Below, one piece after another: positions 46,547 to 55,427 of a stretch of 64,000 nt of DNA (position 1 is the first letter of the stretch; each line of letters opens with the position of its first letter). The notes below the pieces were generated by a model. It worked only from the letters and a program-made list of their open reading frames with translations. It had not been told where the DNA came from and made no database searches. The position numbers were made by a program, and so were the translations under genes. This DNA comes from an uncultured Oscillospiraceae bacterium. Its GTDB lineage: Bacteria > Bacillota > Clostridia > Oscillospirales > Oscillospiraceae. The stretch spans positions 248,001 to 312,000 of the forward strand of contig CABSMJ010000001.1 of NCBI GenBank assembly GCA_902478785.1, given 5' to 3'.

Positions 46547-48352
46547 ATGACAGATCTATCCCATATCCGCAACTTCTCCATCATCGCCCACATCGACCAC
46601 GGCAAATCCACCCTGGCCGACCGGCTGCTGGAAAAGTGCGGTGCCGTGGCGGAGCGGGACATGGAGAGCCAGCTGCTGGACAACATGGACCTGGAAAAGG
46701 AGCGGGGCATCACCATCAAGGCCCGGGCCGTCTCCTTCCACTACAAGGCCCAAAACGGCGAGACTTACCTTTTGAACCTCATCGACACCCCGGGCCACGT
46801 GGACTTCAACTATGAGGTCTCCCGGTCCCTGGCCGCCTGCGAGGGCGCGGTGCTGGTGGTGGACGCCACCCAGGGCATCGAGGCCCAGACCCTGGCCAAT
46901 ACCTATCTTGCCATGGAGCACAATCTGGAGATCCTGCCGGTGGTGAACAAGATCGACCTGCCCGCCGCCGATCCTAAGCGGGTGAAGGACGAGATCGAGA
47001 ACATCCTGGCCCTGCCCGCCGAGGACGCCCCGGAGATCTCCGCCAAAATGGGCATCAATATCGACGCGGTGCTGGAGGACATCGTCCAGAACATCCCCGC
47101 CCCCAAGGGGGATGTGAACGCCCCTCTGCGGGCGCTGATCTTCGACAGCTACTACGACAGCTACAAGGGCGTCATCGTCTATATGCGCCTGATGGACGGC
47201 GCCATCCGCCCCGGCATGGACGTGAAGATGATGGCCACCGGCGCCACCTACAAGGTGGTGGAGTGCGGCCTGATGAAGCCCTTTGGCCTCCAGCCCACCG
47301 ACTGCCTCCAGGCCGGCGACGTGGGCTACTTCACCGCCAGCATCAAGACCGTCAGCTCCACCCAGGTGGGTGACACCGTCACCGGCGTGGAGAATCCCGC
47401 GGCGGAGCCCCTGCCGGGCTACCGGAAGGTGCAGCCCATGGTCTACTGCGGCATCTACACCGAGGACGGCTCCAAGTACCCCGACCTGCGGGACGCCCTG
47501 GAAAAGCTCCAGCTCAACGACGCTTCCCTGAGCTTCGAGCCCGAGTCCTCCGTGGCCTTGGGCTTCGGCTTCCGGTGCGGCTTTTTGGGGATGCTCCATA
47601 TGGAGGTTATCCAGGAGCGGCTGGAGCGGGAGTTCGACCTGGACCTGGTGACCACCCTGCCTTCGGTCATCTACGAGGTCACCTGCACCGACGGCTCCCT
47701 GGTCCGAGTGGACAACCCCCACAACTACCCCGACCCCGCCCGCATCGACCACGCCCAGGAGCCCTATGTGAAGGTCACCATCATCACCCCCAACGACTAT
47801 GTGGGCAACATCATGCCCATGTGCCAGGACCGGCGGGGCGAGTTCAAGGATATGCAGTATCTGGACACCAACCTGGTGGAGCTGCACTATCAGATGCCCC
47901 TCAACGAGATCATCTACGACTTCTTCGACACCCTCAAGGCCAACACCAAGGGCTACGCCTCGTTGGACTATGAGCTCTCCGGCTATCGGGACAGCGAGCT
48001 GGTGAAGGTGGACATCCTGCTCAACGGCGACCAGGTGGATGCCCTGAGCTTCATTGCCCACAAGGACAAGGCCTATCCCCGGGCCCGGAAGCTGTGCGAA
48101 AAGCTCAAGGAGAACATCCCCCGCCAGCTCTTCGAGGTGCCTGTCCAGGCGGCCATCGGCGGCCGCATCATCGCCCGGGAGACCGTCAAGGCCATGCGCA
48201 AGGACGTGCTGGCCAAGTGCTACGGCGGCGACATCACCCGGAAGAAGAAGCTGCTGGAAAAGCAAAAGGAGGGCAAAAAGAAGATGCGCTCTCTGGGCAG
48301 CGTCCAGATCCCCACGGAGGCTTTCCTGGCTGTCCTCAAGCTGGACGAGTGA
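46547..48352 (+). CDS. lepA: Translation elongation factor 4 (LepA)
   Basis: 601 residues, ribosomal back-translocation GTPase. G1 is AHIDHGKST, G2 RGITIKA, G3 DTPGHVDF, G4 NKIDLP and G5 SAK. Domains II, III and the LepA-specific C-terminus (RKKKLLEKQKEGKKKMRSLGSVQIPTEAF at the end) are present. AAGGAGGG precedes the ATG. No partner gene is linked. Confidence 0.97.
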   Translation: MTDLSHIRNFSIIAHIDHGKSTLADRLLEKCGAVAERDMESQLLDNMDLEKERGITIKARAVSFHYKAQNGETYLLNLIDTPGHVDFNYEVSRSLAACEGAVLVVDATQGIEAQTLANTYLAMEHNLEILPVVNKIDLPAADPKRVKDEIENILALPAEDAPEISAKMGINIDAVLEDIVQNIPAPKGDVNAPLRALIFDSYYDSYKGVIVYMRLMDGAIRPGMDVKMMATGATYKVVECGLMKPFGLQPTDCLQAGDVGYFTASIKTVSSTQVGDTVTGVENPAAEPLPGYRKVQPMVYCGIYTEDGSKYPDLRDALEKLQLNDASLSFEPESSVALGFGFRCGFLGMLHMEVIQERLEREFDLDLVTTLPSVIYEVTCTDGSLVRVDNPHNYPDPARIDHAQEPYVKVTIITPNDYVGNIMPMCQDRRGEFKDMQYLDTNLVELHYQMPLNEIIYDFFDTLKANTKGYASLDYELSGYRDSELVKVDILLNGDQVDALSFIAHKDKAYPRARKLCEKLKENIPRQLFEVPVQAAIGGRIIARETVKAMRKDVLAKCYGGDITRKKKLLEKQKEGKKKMRSLGSVQIPTEAFLAVLKLDE

Positions 48353-48389
48353 GCCAAAATCCGTTCCCCAGCAGAGGCAACAACAGCAA

Positions 48390-48431
48390 AATAAGCGATA
48401 CCCGGCAAAACCGGGTATCGCTTATTTTTTC
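48390..48431 (+). terminator. lepA terminator
   Basis: AATAAGCGATACCCGG pairs with CCGGGTATCGCTTATT (loop CAAAA), then a T run. Confidence 0.95.
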
Positions 48432-48555
48432 CGCCGGGTGGGCACAGCGGTGCTCCACAGCAAAAAACAGCGGCAAAGCGTGTAACCAACCGGGCCCAGA
48501 GGGTGCTTATGAAGGAGAAGGGCCTTTCAATACAGGGGAAAGGAGAGGAAAAGCC

Positions 48556-49116
48556 ATGGAGGACCGTGAGATCGTAGAGCTGTATCTTGCCCGGGACGAG
48601 AGGGCCATCCGCCACACCGCCCAGGCCTTTGGGAGCCGTCTGCGGGCCCTGGCCTATGGCATCGTTCAGGACCGGCAAACCGCCGAGGAATGTGAAAGCG
48701 ACACCTATCTGGAGGCCTGGAACAGCATCCCGCCCCACGAGCCGAGGGACTATCTCTATCCGTTTCTCGCCCGGATCACCCGCCACATCTCCCTGAATCG
48801 CTGCCGCCAGCGCAGCCGGCTCAAGCGCAGCGCATTCCTCTGTGAGCTGAGCACGGAGCTGGAGCAGTGCCTCCCGGCCCCGGATGATCTCAGCTGCCGC
48901 CTGGACGATCTAGCGCTGCGGGAGGCCATCAACGGATTCTTAGGCACCCTCAGCCCGGAGAAGCGGAATATCTTCCTGCGCCGCTACTGGTATCTGGACT
49001 CCATCGCCGACATCTCCCATCGCTTTGCCCTGTCCCAGAGCAAAGTGAAGACCACCCTGTTCCGCAGCCGGAATCAGCTGCGGGCATATCTGGAAAAGGA
49101 AGGGTATACGCTATGA
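48556..49116 (+). CDS. ECF-type sigma-70 factor
   Basis: 186 residues. Region 2 (about 10-85) has QDRQTAEECESDTYLEAWNSIP, and region 4 (about 125-180) LSPEKRNIFLRRYWYLDSIADISHRFALSQSKVKTTLFRSRNQL. These typify the ECF group found beside DUF4179 proteins in Clostridia. AGGAGAGG precedes the ATG. The next gene overlaps its stop by four bases (ATGA), as for a sigma/anti-sigma pair. The 203-base gap before it contains the lepA terminator; a GTAACC block at 48480 may be part of an autoregulated ECF promoter, not certain. Confidence 0.88.
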   Translation: MEDREIVELYLARDERAIRHTAQAFGSRLRALAYGIVQDRQTAEECESDTYLEAWNSIPPHEPRDYLYPFLARITRHISLNRCRQRSRLKRSAFLCELSTELEQCLPAPDDLSCRLDDLALREAINGFLGTLSPEKRNIFLRRYWYLDSIADISHRFALSQSKVKTTLFRSRNQLRAYLEKEGYTL

Positions 49117-50132
49117 GAGGAAACGAGTTTTTGGATAAAATGGAGCTGGTGGACCCGGCCTATGTGGCGGCCGCGGATGTCCTGCCAAAGCCCAAAAGGC
49201 ACCCTGTCAGACGGTGGTGCGCCGCGGCGGCGTGCCTGTGCCTTGTCTTTTGCCTGGCGGTGCCCGCCATGGCGGCCTCCATCCCCGCCGCCTATGAGCT
49301 GCTGTACGCCGTCTCCCCCGCCACGGCCCAATTCTTCAAGCCCGTGGAGCTGTCCTGCGAGGACAACGGCATCCGCATGGAGGTCACCGCAGCCTACATC
49401 CACGACGACACCGCCCAGATCTATATCGCCATGCAGGATCTGGAGGACACAAGAGTGGATGAGACCATGGATCTCTTTGACAGCTATGCGATCCACACCC
49501 CCTTTGACTGCACGGGACGTTGCGACCTGGCAGGCTATGACCCGGACACCCAGACCGCCACGTTCCTCATCACCATTCAGCAGTGGAACAAGCAGGAGAT
49601 CACCGGCGACAAGCTCACCTTCTCCGTCCGGGAATTTTTGAGCGGCAAGGAGACCTGGCAGGGCGTCCTTGCCGACGTAAGCCTGGAGGATGCGGCGGAA
49701 AACGCCGCTGCCCAGACCGTGGAGCCCCGGGGCCTGAGCGGAGATGACTCGCTTGCCGCCGCAGGCACACAAACCGTTCTCCAGCCCGCCGGCGACCTGG
49801 CCTCGCCCACCGACGGCGTGACCCTGACTGCCATGGGCTATGTGGACGGCCGCCTCCATGTGCAGGTGCACTACGCCGACATCCTCACCACCGACAACCA
49901 CGGCTCCCTCTCCCTGCTCCACAGGGAAAGCGGCCAAATGCTCTCCTGTGCAGCCTCCGTGGCCTTCTTTGATGAGGAGGGAACAGGAAGCTACGAGGAC
50001 TATATCTTCCCCGATGTGCCCGCCGATGCCCTGAGCGATTATGCGCTGTACGGGGAATTCGTCACCTCCCGGGGAGCAGTGAAAGGAAACTGGAGCGTCA
50101 CCTTCCCGCTGGAAAATACCCCCGGCCAATAA
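49113..50132 (+). CDS. DUF4179-type membrane anti-sigma/sensor protein
   Basis: 339 residues. A cytoplasmic head (1-35) precedes one membrane helix (about 36-55: CAAAACLCLVFCLAVPAMAA), then an extracytoplasmic region with the DUF4179-like AMQDLEDTRVDETMDLFDSY and later beta-rich repeats. The overlap with the sigma gene and single-pass topology fit an anti-sigma factor that releases the sigma upon an envelope signal. Signal is unknown. Alternative: an independent secreted protein regulated by the sigma. Confidence 0.78.
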   Translation: MRGNEFLDKMELVDPAYVAAADVLPKPKRHPVRRWCAAAACLCLVFCLAVPAMAASIPAAYELLYAVSPATAQFFKPVELSCEDNGIRMEVTAAYIHDDTAQIYIAMQDLEDTRVDETMDLFDSYAIHTPFDCTGRCDLAGYDPDTQTATFLITIQQWNKQEITGDKLTFSVREFLSGKETWQGVLADVSLEDAAENAAAQTVEPRGLSGDDSLAAAGTQTVLQPAGDLASPTDGVTLTAMGYVDGRLHVQVHYADILTTDNHGSLSLLHRESGQMLSCAASVAFFDEEGTGSYEDYIFPDVPADALSDYALYGEFVTSRGAVKGNWSVTFPLENTPGQ

Positions 50133-50159
50133 CACGCCCTCCAGGGGACCTGTGCCCGC

Positions 50160-50196
50160 AAAAAAGGGACGGCATGGCAAAAGCCATGCCGTCCCT
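50160..50196 (-). terminator. Hairpin, terminator for the P-type ATPase transcript
   Basis: AGGGACGGCATGGC with its complement around four A; on the minus strand a TTTTTT run follows. It is 158 bases beyond the ATPase stop; the same stem also follows the sigma operon stop by 32 bases. Confidence 0.65.
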
Positions 50197-50353
50197 GAAA
50201 AATAGGACCGTCTTTTTCCGCGTCTTTGTCCTCCTGGGCGAAGGCGCTTTTTCCTATGCAAAAGCACAGGAAAATAGACACGTACCGTCGGACTTTTTCT
50301 GTTTTCCCGGTGCGCTCTTGGCGCAGGAAGTTTCCCGCCCGGAAGGGACGTGC

Positions 50354-52942
50354 TTACTTGCCGGAGCGGGTGCGGATGGCCTTGAGCAGCTGGATCACCA
50401 GCATACTGCCAAGGGCCAGGCCCACGATGGCGCCCAGCAGAGGCGCGGACAGGGGGGCCACCTGGAACAGAGGCTCCAGAGGCGGAATCACCAGCACCGC
50501 ACCCAGCAGCACCGCACCGATGATAAAGGCGCCCTGAAGGTACTTGTTGGAGAAGAACTGGTGGGTAAAGAGCACCGGGTGAGCGGACTTGCAGTTGAAG
50601 CCGTGGAACAGGCGGCTGAGGCACAATGTGGCGAAAGCCATGGTGCTGGCGGTCTCGGCGCCGCCGTGGCTCAGGCCGATGTGGAAGGCGGCAATGGTGG
50701 CCAGGGCGATGACCAGGCCCTCCACCGCCACGCTGGTGAGGAAGGGACGGGTCAGGATGCCTTCACTGCGGGGCCGGGGCTTCTCCCTCATGACCTCGTC
50801 GGTGTGGGGCTCCAGGCCCAGGGCGATGGCAGGAAGGCTGTCGGTGAGCAGGTTAATGAACAGCAGATGCACCGCCGTAAAGGGCACCGGCAGCGCCGCC
50901 AGGGAGGCATAGAGCACCGTCAGGATGCCCGCCGTGTTGCCGGAGAGCAGGAACTGGATGGCCCGCTTGATGTTGGCATAGACGTTCCGGCCGTTTTTCA
51001 CAGCCTGGATGATGGTGGCGAAGTTGTCGTCCGCCAGCACCATGCCGGCGGCGTCCTTGGACACCTCTGTGCCGGTGATACCCATGGCCACGCCGATGTC
51101 CGCCTGCTTCAAAGCCGGGGCGTCGTTGACGCCGTCGCCGGTCATGGCCACCAGGTTGCCCCGGTCCTGCCAGGCCCGGACGATGCGGATCTTGTGCTCC
51201 GGGGACACCCGGGCATAGACGCTGACCCGAGGCACGAACTCCCGCAGCTCCTCGTCGCTCATGGAGTCGATGACAGAGCCCTCAACGGCCTCGGTGCCGG
51301 GGGTGAGGATGCCGATCTCCTTGGCGATGGCAGAGGCGGTGATCTTATGGTCGCCGGTGATCATCACCGGCCGGATGCCGGCGGCGATGCACTCTGCCAC
51401 GGCCTGCTTGGACTCCTCCCGGGGCGGGTCCATCATGGCGATGAGGCCCAGGAAGACCATGGCGCTCTCGTCGCACAGGTTCAGGGACGGCTGGTCCATG
51501 ACCCGGCAGCTGAATGCCAGCACACGGAGGCCCTCCTTGGACAGCTCCTCGTTGACCGCCAGGATCTGCTGCTTTTCCTCCTCACCCAGGGTGGTCCGGT
51601 CCAGCAGCACGTCCACGGCGCCCTTGGTGACCATGAGCAGCTCCCCCTTGACCTGGTTCAGGGTGGACATGAGCTTGCGGTCGGAGTCGAAGGGGATCTC
51701 CGCCACACGGGGATACTTCTGACGGGTGACCTCCTCGTCAAAGCCGAAGCGCTCGCCCAGACGGACCAGGGCGGTCTCGGTGGGGTCGCCCACCTCGCCC
51801 TGTTCATTGACGGTGGCGTCGCTGCACAAAAGGGCTGCCCGCAGCAGATCCCGCTGGGCGGGGTCGTCGAAGTTGGCCTCCTCCACCGGGATCACCTTTC
51901 CACCGGCATAGTACTTCTGGACGGTCATCTTGTTCTGGGTCAGAGTGCCGGTCTTGTCGGAGCAGATGACGGACACGCTGCCCAGGCCCTCCACCGCCTG
52001 GAGGTTGCGGATGATGGCGTTCTCCTTGGCCATCTTCTGGGTGCCAAAGGAGAGGACGATGGTGACGATGGAGCTCAGGGCCTCAGGGATGGCAGCCACG
52101 GCCAGAGCCACGGCGAAGAGGAACGCGTTCATCACCGGCTCATCCCGGAGGAACACGCTGACGCCGAAGAGCAGGGCGCAGATGACCAGGATGATGATGG
52201 ACAGCTTCCGGCCGAACTGGTCCAGGCTCACCTGCAGGGGGGTCTTTTTCTCCTCGGTGTTTTTCAGCAGCGTGGCGATATGGCCCATCTCCGTGTTCAT
52301 ACCGATGCCGGTGACCAGGAAGGTGGCCCGGCCATAGGTGACGAAGCTGCCGGAAAAGACCATGTTCTTCCGGTCGCCCAGAGGCACCTCACTGGAGATG
52401 TCGTCCAGCTCCTTCTCCACCGGCAGACTCTCGCCGGTGAGGGCGCTCTCGGCCACCTTCAAGCTGGCGCAATCCAGCAGCCGTCCGTCGGCGCAGACAA
52501 AGTCGCCGGCCTCCAGCTGTACCACGTCGCCCACGGTGACCTCACTGCCGGGGATCTCCACCACGGCGCCGTCCCGCAGCACCTTGGCCGTGGGTGCGGA
52601 GAGTTTTTTCAGGCTGTCCAGGGAGGCGGTGGCCTTCACCGTCTGGAACGTGCCCAGGATGGCGTTCATGGTGATGACCGCCAGAATGACGATAGTGCTC
52701 TCCACATCGCCCAGAGCGGCGGAGATGATGGCAGCGATGATCAAAATGATAACCAGGAAATCCTTGAACTGCTCCAGGAAGATCATGGGGATGCTCTTGC
52801 GCTTCCCCGCCTGGAGTTCATTGGGGCCGTATTGCTCCTGACGCTGGCGGGCCTCCTGACTGGTAAGGCCTGCGTCGGAGACTTTCATGTCCCGGAACAG
52901 CTCCATTCTCGTTTTTTGATAGACCGGCTTTTCGTTTGGCAT
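50354..52942 (-). CDS. P2-type cation ATPase, probably Mn2+/Ca2+ exporter
   Basis: About 862 residues. Cation_ATPase_N (about 5-70), TGES in ESALTGESLP, phosphorylation site SDKTGTLTQNKM, the KGA nucleotide loop in MVTKGAVDVLL and GDGVNDAPALK are intact, with about ten helices. A helix carries AIPEALSSIV (PEA(L) ion-binding motif), as in SERCA/PMR1-like pumps. Control by a yybP-ykoY manganese riboswitch argues for Mn2+ efflux (family knowledge plus context). The ATG at MPNEKPVYQ is chosen; an ATG two codons upstream has similar support. Confidence 0.92.
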   Translation of the reverse strand: MPNEKPVYQKTRMELFRDMKVSDAGLTSQEARQRQEQYGPNELQAGKRKSIPMIFLEQFKDFLVIILIIAAIISAALGDVESTIVILAVITMNAILGTFQTVKATASLDSLKKLSAPTAKVLRDGAVVEIPGSEVTVGDVVQLEAGDFVCADGRLLDCASLKVAESALTGESLPVEKELDDISSEVPLGDRKNMVFSGSFVTYGRATFLVTGIGMNTEMGHIATLLKNTEEKKTPLQVSLDQFGRKLSIIILVICALLFGVSVFLRDEPVMNAFLFAVALAVAAIPEALSSIVTIVLSFGTQKMAKENAIIRNLQAVEGLGSVSVICSDKTGTLTQNKMTVQKYYAGGKVIPVEEANFDDPAQRDLLRAALLCSDATVNEQGEVGDPTETALVRLGERFGFDEEVTRQKYPRVAEIPFDSDRKLMSTLNQVKGELLMVTKGAVDVLLDRTTLGEEEKQQILAVNEELSKEGLRVLAFSCRVMDQPSLNLCDESAMVFLGLIAMMDPPREESKQAVAECIAAGIRPVMITGDHKITASAIAKEIGILTPGTEAVEGSVIDSMSDEELREFVPRVSVYARVSPEHKIRIVRAWQDRGNLVAMTGDGVNDAPALKQADIGVAMGITGTEVSKDAAGMVLADDNFATIIQAVKNGRNVYANIKRAIQFLLSGNTAGILTVLYASLAALPVPFTAVHLLFINLLTDSLPAIALGLEPHTDEVMREKPRPRSEGILTRPFLTSVAVEGLVIALATIAAFHIGLSHGGAETASTMAFATLCLSRLFHGFNCKSAHPVLFTHQFFSNKYLQGAFIIGAVLLGAVLVIPPLEPLFQVAPLSAPLLGAIVGLALGSMLVIQLLKAIRTRSGK

Positions 52943-52967
52943 ATCCATCTTTCCTTTCTCGGTGGCA

Positions 52968-52992
52968 CGCAAAAAAGGCGAGGCCTTTTGCG
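52968..52992 (-). terminator. Expression-platform terminator of the Mn riboswitch
   Basis: CGCAAAAGGC-CTC-GCCTTTTTTGCG on the minus strand, 25 bases before the ATPase start. Its left arm plus CTCGCC can instead pair with GGCGAG-CTTTTGC of the aptamer, giving mutually exclusive folds. Confidence 0.8.
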
Positions 52993-53011
52993 TCAACACC
53001 CCAGCATTGAT

Positions 53012-53107
53012 GCAAAAGTCTCGCCATTTCAATCCGCAGCGGGGCCAAAAGCCCGTACTGACGCCCACGGATACACAAGCAGTATGTGCCAGCTACTCCC
53101 TTTTCGT
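53012..53107 (-). promoter_or_regulatory. yybP-ykoY manganese riboswitch
   Basis: On the minus strand AAAAGGGAGTAGC begins the aptamer and GGCGAGACTTTTGC ends it, near-exact copies of the two conserved blocks (GGGGAGUAG and GGCAAGAC) of the Mn2+-sensing family. Between them is a helix TCCG-TGGGCG with its complement. Mn2+ binding should prevent the terminator and turn on the pump. The 317-base gap 52943-53259 is occupied by this element and the hemerythrin terminator. Confidence 0.88.
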
Positions 53108-53113
53108 CTTGCT

Positions 53114-53142
53114 ATCATATCCCGTTTTTTCCGCGGTGTCAA
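53114..53142 (-). promoter_or_regulatory. Promoter of the riboswitch-ATPase transcript
   Basis: Perfect TTGACA, 17 bases, TATGAT on the minus strand, placing the start site at the beginning of the aptamer. Confidence 0.85.
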
Positions 53143-53183
53143 GAAAAATTTTGTCGAGGAAACATTTTCCTCTCTCCTCCAGA

Positions 53184-53222
53184 GAAAAAAGAGGGAAGGC
53201 ACACGAAAATGTGTACCTTCCC
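53184..53222 (-). terminator. Terminator of the hemerythrin-CheX gene
   Basis: GGGAAGGTACAC with GTGTGCCTTCCC on the minus strand, then TCTTTTTTC. Confidence 0.88.
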
Positions 53223-53259
53223 TTCAATCTAGGCAGTAAAAACGACCGTTTTCCGGTTT

Positions 53260-54102
53260 TTACAGCACCACGCCGACCTCCAGCTGGCCGGAGGCTGTGT
53301 CGATGCGAACGCCGGTGCCGTTGCCCTCACAGGCAAAGTCCTGGGAGACCACCGGCGGCTTGATGTCGCACTGCAGCCCGCGCTTGACCAGTGCGGTGGC
53401 CGCATTGCCGCAGGAGATGTTGGTCAGCTCACACAGGGCGGACTGGACCAGCTCGTCCACCTCCGTCAGCTCCATGCCGGTCATGGTCTCCAGCAGGTGG
53501 AGGGCCAGCTTCTTGGAAAAGCCAAAGACTGCCTCGCCCTTCACATCGCCCACCAGCTGGATCTTCACAAAGACATCCTCCTGGGGCGCATAGGGGCTCT
53601 CCGCCTGCAGCTGGGCACTTCCCTGGTCAAGGCCCGCCATGGTCTCCATCACCTCCAGGGCACTGTGGGCAAACAGGTCTGCGTATTGGTCAAACCGCTT
53701 CTCCTCACCAGTCGCCTTTTCACCGGAAATGATCTTCTGATCGGTGTCCACCACATGGTAGATGAGCCAGGTGGTCACGGTGCCGGCCAGATCCTTCATG
53801 GTCTTTTCGTCAAATCCGTTCTCCGTCAGGCGTTTTTCGTAGTCCAGCACCGTCTGCGTGAACTGCCGGTGCTCCTCCTTGTGAGCCGCCATGCCGTCGT
53901 AGTGGATGGAAGCTTGGTAGGCCTCCTCATCCCGGAAGTGGTACACCACATAGTCCTTCAAAAATCCCAAAGCCTTTTGATATTCCTCTACACCGGCCCC
54001 TGCTTTTACCGCATTCACCAGGTCCTCCGTCATGCGGAACAATTCCATGTGCTGCTGGTCAATGCGCTCCACACCCAGCCGGTAGCTGTCTTTCCACATC
54101 AT
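53260..54102 (-). CDS. Bacteriohemerythrin fused to CheX-like domain
   Basis: 280 residues. The N-terminal hemerythrin domain (1-130) has the di-iron ligands H18, H55, E59, H74, H78, H116 and D121, all in the expected spacing (RIDQQHMELF, VYHFRDEEAY, AHKEEH, YHVVDTD). The C-terminal part (about 145-280) resembles CheX/CheC: ELTNISCGNAATAL has the E..N..GN signature of these CheY-P phosphatases. It may bind O2 and adjust chemotaxis or second-messenger signalling (inference). No che genes are nearby. Confidence 0.87.
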   Translation of the reverse strand: MMWKDSYRLGVERIDQQHMELFRMTEDLVNAVKAGAGVEEYQKALGFLKDYVVYHFRDEEAYQASIHYDGMAAHKEEHRQFTQTVLDYEKRLTENGFDEKTMKDLAGTVTTWLIYHVVDTDQKIISGEKATGEEKRFDQYADLFAHSALEVMETMAGLDQGSAQLQAESPYAPQEDVFVKIQLVGDVKGEAVFGFSKKLALHLLETMTGMELTEVDELVQSALCELTNISCGNAATALVKRGLQCDIKPPVVSQDFACEGNGTGVRIDTASGQLEVGVVL

Positions 54103-54139
54103 ATGTTGTCAATCCCTCTTTTGCAGCAAAATTTGTATC

Positions 54140-54168
54140 ATTTTACCACGTTAAGTTTCACAAAACAA
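54140..54168 (-). promoter_or_regulatory. Promoter of the hemerythrin-CheX gene
   Basis: TTGTTT, 17 bases, TAAAAT on the minus strand. Confidence 0.65.
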
Positions 54169-54518
54169 GAAGCAGTTCATTTTTAGTAAAAATTTGTATC
54201 CATCGTTCTGTATTCCTTTCCTGCTTCGGATTCCTTTCTGTTTTGCGCGTACATATCCAAAAAAGGTTAAGACAAAAATAAACCGCTGGAATCTTACGAT
54301 TCCAGCGGTTTTCTGGAGTGTAAGACCAATTGAGATATTTGCGGAAATCCATGATTTTCAAGGCTTTGCGGGTCTTCACCCATTATTTTTTGGCGTTTTC
54401 GCTGCGATGGCTGTGGATTTTCCACCCGAGGGTCAATTTTAGTGTTCGACCAAAAAAGATGTCCGCTTTATCCATGCCGAAAGATTGACTGAGGGAAGCG
54501 CCTGCTTCATCGGACACA
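54169..54518. other. Gene-free boundary stretch
   Basis: About 350 bases of AT-richer DNA between the hemerythrin gene and the accessory cluster. It contains one hairpin terminator and no frame I believe. Parts read like relics of coding sequence but match nothing I know. An element end may lie here. Confidence 0.4.
54281..54313. terminator. Hairpin terminator at the accessory boundary
   Basis: AACCGCTGGAATC with its complement (loop TTAC), TTTTC on the right and TTTATTTT on the minus side; likely ends the leftward cluster. Confidence 0.75.
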
Positions 54519-54878
54519 TTATCCAAGGAGTTCGTCCAGCAGGTAGTTGTATTCCGGCAGCTGATCCGTGTACTCTTTCATCCATTCCCGCATAGCTCGC
54601 TTTTCCAGATTGGTGGCTTCCGTGTAATCCTCGCTGTGCCCTTCCTGCTCCATAAAGTCGTATGCGAGATTCTGATAGATCTCTTTCACCAATGTTTCGG
54701 GATCTTCCAGTCGTGTTACATCGGAGTCATCAATGGAATCCGCCGCAGGCAGGCCAAGCAGAACATACCCGAACTTTTTCGAATAGACCACATCGAGCAA
54801 TTCAGAGCCTTCAATGTAGTTCTGGAATACCCCAAGGACCCTCTCAAGCTCACTTTTCTTTTCCTCTAATGAACTCAT
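54519..54878 (-). CDS. Hypothetical acidic protein
   Basis: 119 residues, very acidic (SLEEKKSELERVLGVFQNYI, EGHSEDYTEATNLEKRAM). AAGGAGA precedes the ATG; earlier in-frame ATGs have no ribosome site. Mostly helical prediction by eye, no membrane segment, no known motif. It is the last gene of the leftward cluster. The acidic charge would fit a nucleic-acid mimic or adaptor, but this is only a possibility. Confidence 0.65.
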   Translation of the reverse strand: MSSLEEKKSELERVLGVFQNYIEGSELLDVVYSKKFGYVLLGLPAADSIDDSDVTRLEDPETLVKEIYQNLAYDFMEQEGHSEDYTEATNLEKRAMREWMKEYTDQLPEYNYLLDELLG

Positions 54879-54995
54879 GGCAACATCTCCTTCCTGCCGG
54901 AATGAGCAACTTTCCCGGTCTGGTGTATGTGGTTCTTTTATTATACCGCATTTTCTTTGGCCGTGGAAGAGAGGTGGGACGGGAACTTTTCCCAA

Positions 54996-55385
54996 TCACA
55001 TGGTCTGTTCCATCGTTGCCACCCGGAAATAATCATGAGAATATGCGGGGGCCAGATCAATTTCGCCATCTGGGCAATAGACCCGAATTCCTGCTGCGGT
55101 CAACTTTTCTCCAATTGCCGCCAAACCTTCGGCGTCACGAGCCAGACGGTCGCCGTTCATCACCAGCACACGGTCATAGACTCCATGTCGTGCATCACGG
55201 ATCAGCGTTCGAATGCTCTGTCGGTTTGCGTCCAAGCCGCTCTCATATTGGAGCATCTCTGCGGAAATCGAAAAGCCAAGCTGGCCGGCGAGGCTTCGGA
55301 GTGCGGTGAGCTGCTGGTTTATGGCGAGACGATTGCTTTCCGTAGACGCTCCATCTACCCGGCAGTATAGGCAGCACTTAGACAT
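54996..55385 (-). CDS. Stand-alone resolvase-like domain (CRVDG type)
   Basis: 129 residues, comparable to a serine-recombinase catalytic domain: CCLYCRVDGASTESNRL at the N-terminus and VLVMNGDRLARDAEGLAAI later. Where active recombinases have CRVS(T), this has CRVDG, so the nucleophile Ser seems shifted or lost; the Arg of DRLARD is kept. No DNA-binding tail. GGAGG precedes the ATG. Such CRVDG proteins are frequent on clostridial mobile elements beside other short genes. Function unknown, perhaps accessory to a full recombinase. Confidence 0.75.
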   Translation of the reverse strand: MSKCCLYCRVDGASTESNRLAINQQLTALRSLAGQLGFSISAEMLQYESGLDANRQSIRTLIRDARHGVYDRVLVMNGDRLARDAEGLAAIGEKLTAAGIRVYCPDGEIDLAPAYSHDYFRVATMEQTM

Positions 55386-55427
55386 CTGATTTGACCTCCT
55401 TGAACGAATTTGGGGAGACGCTACCAC

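Noticed and set aside
50174..53239. A 1021-codon plus-strand frame antisense to the P-type ATPase
   Set aside because: Low-complexity Gly/His/Leu composition with no motif, crossing the riboswitch and promoter.
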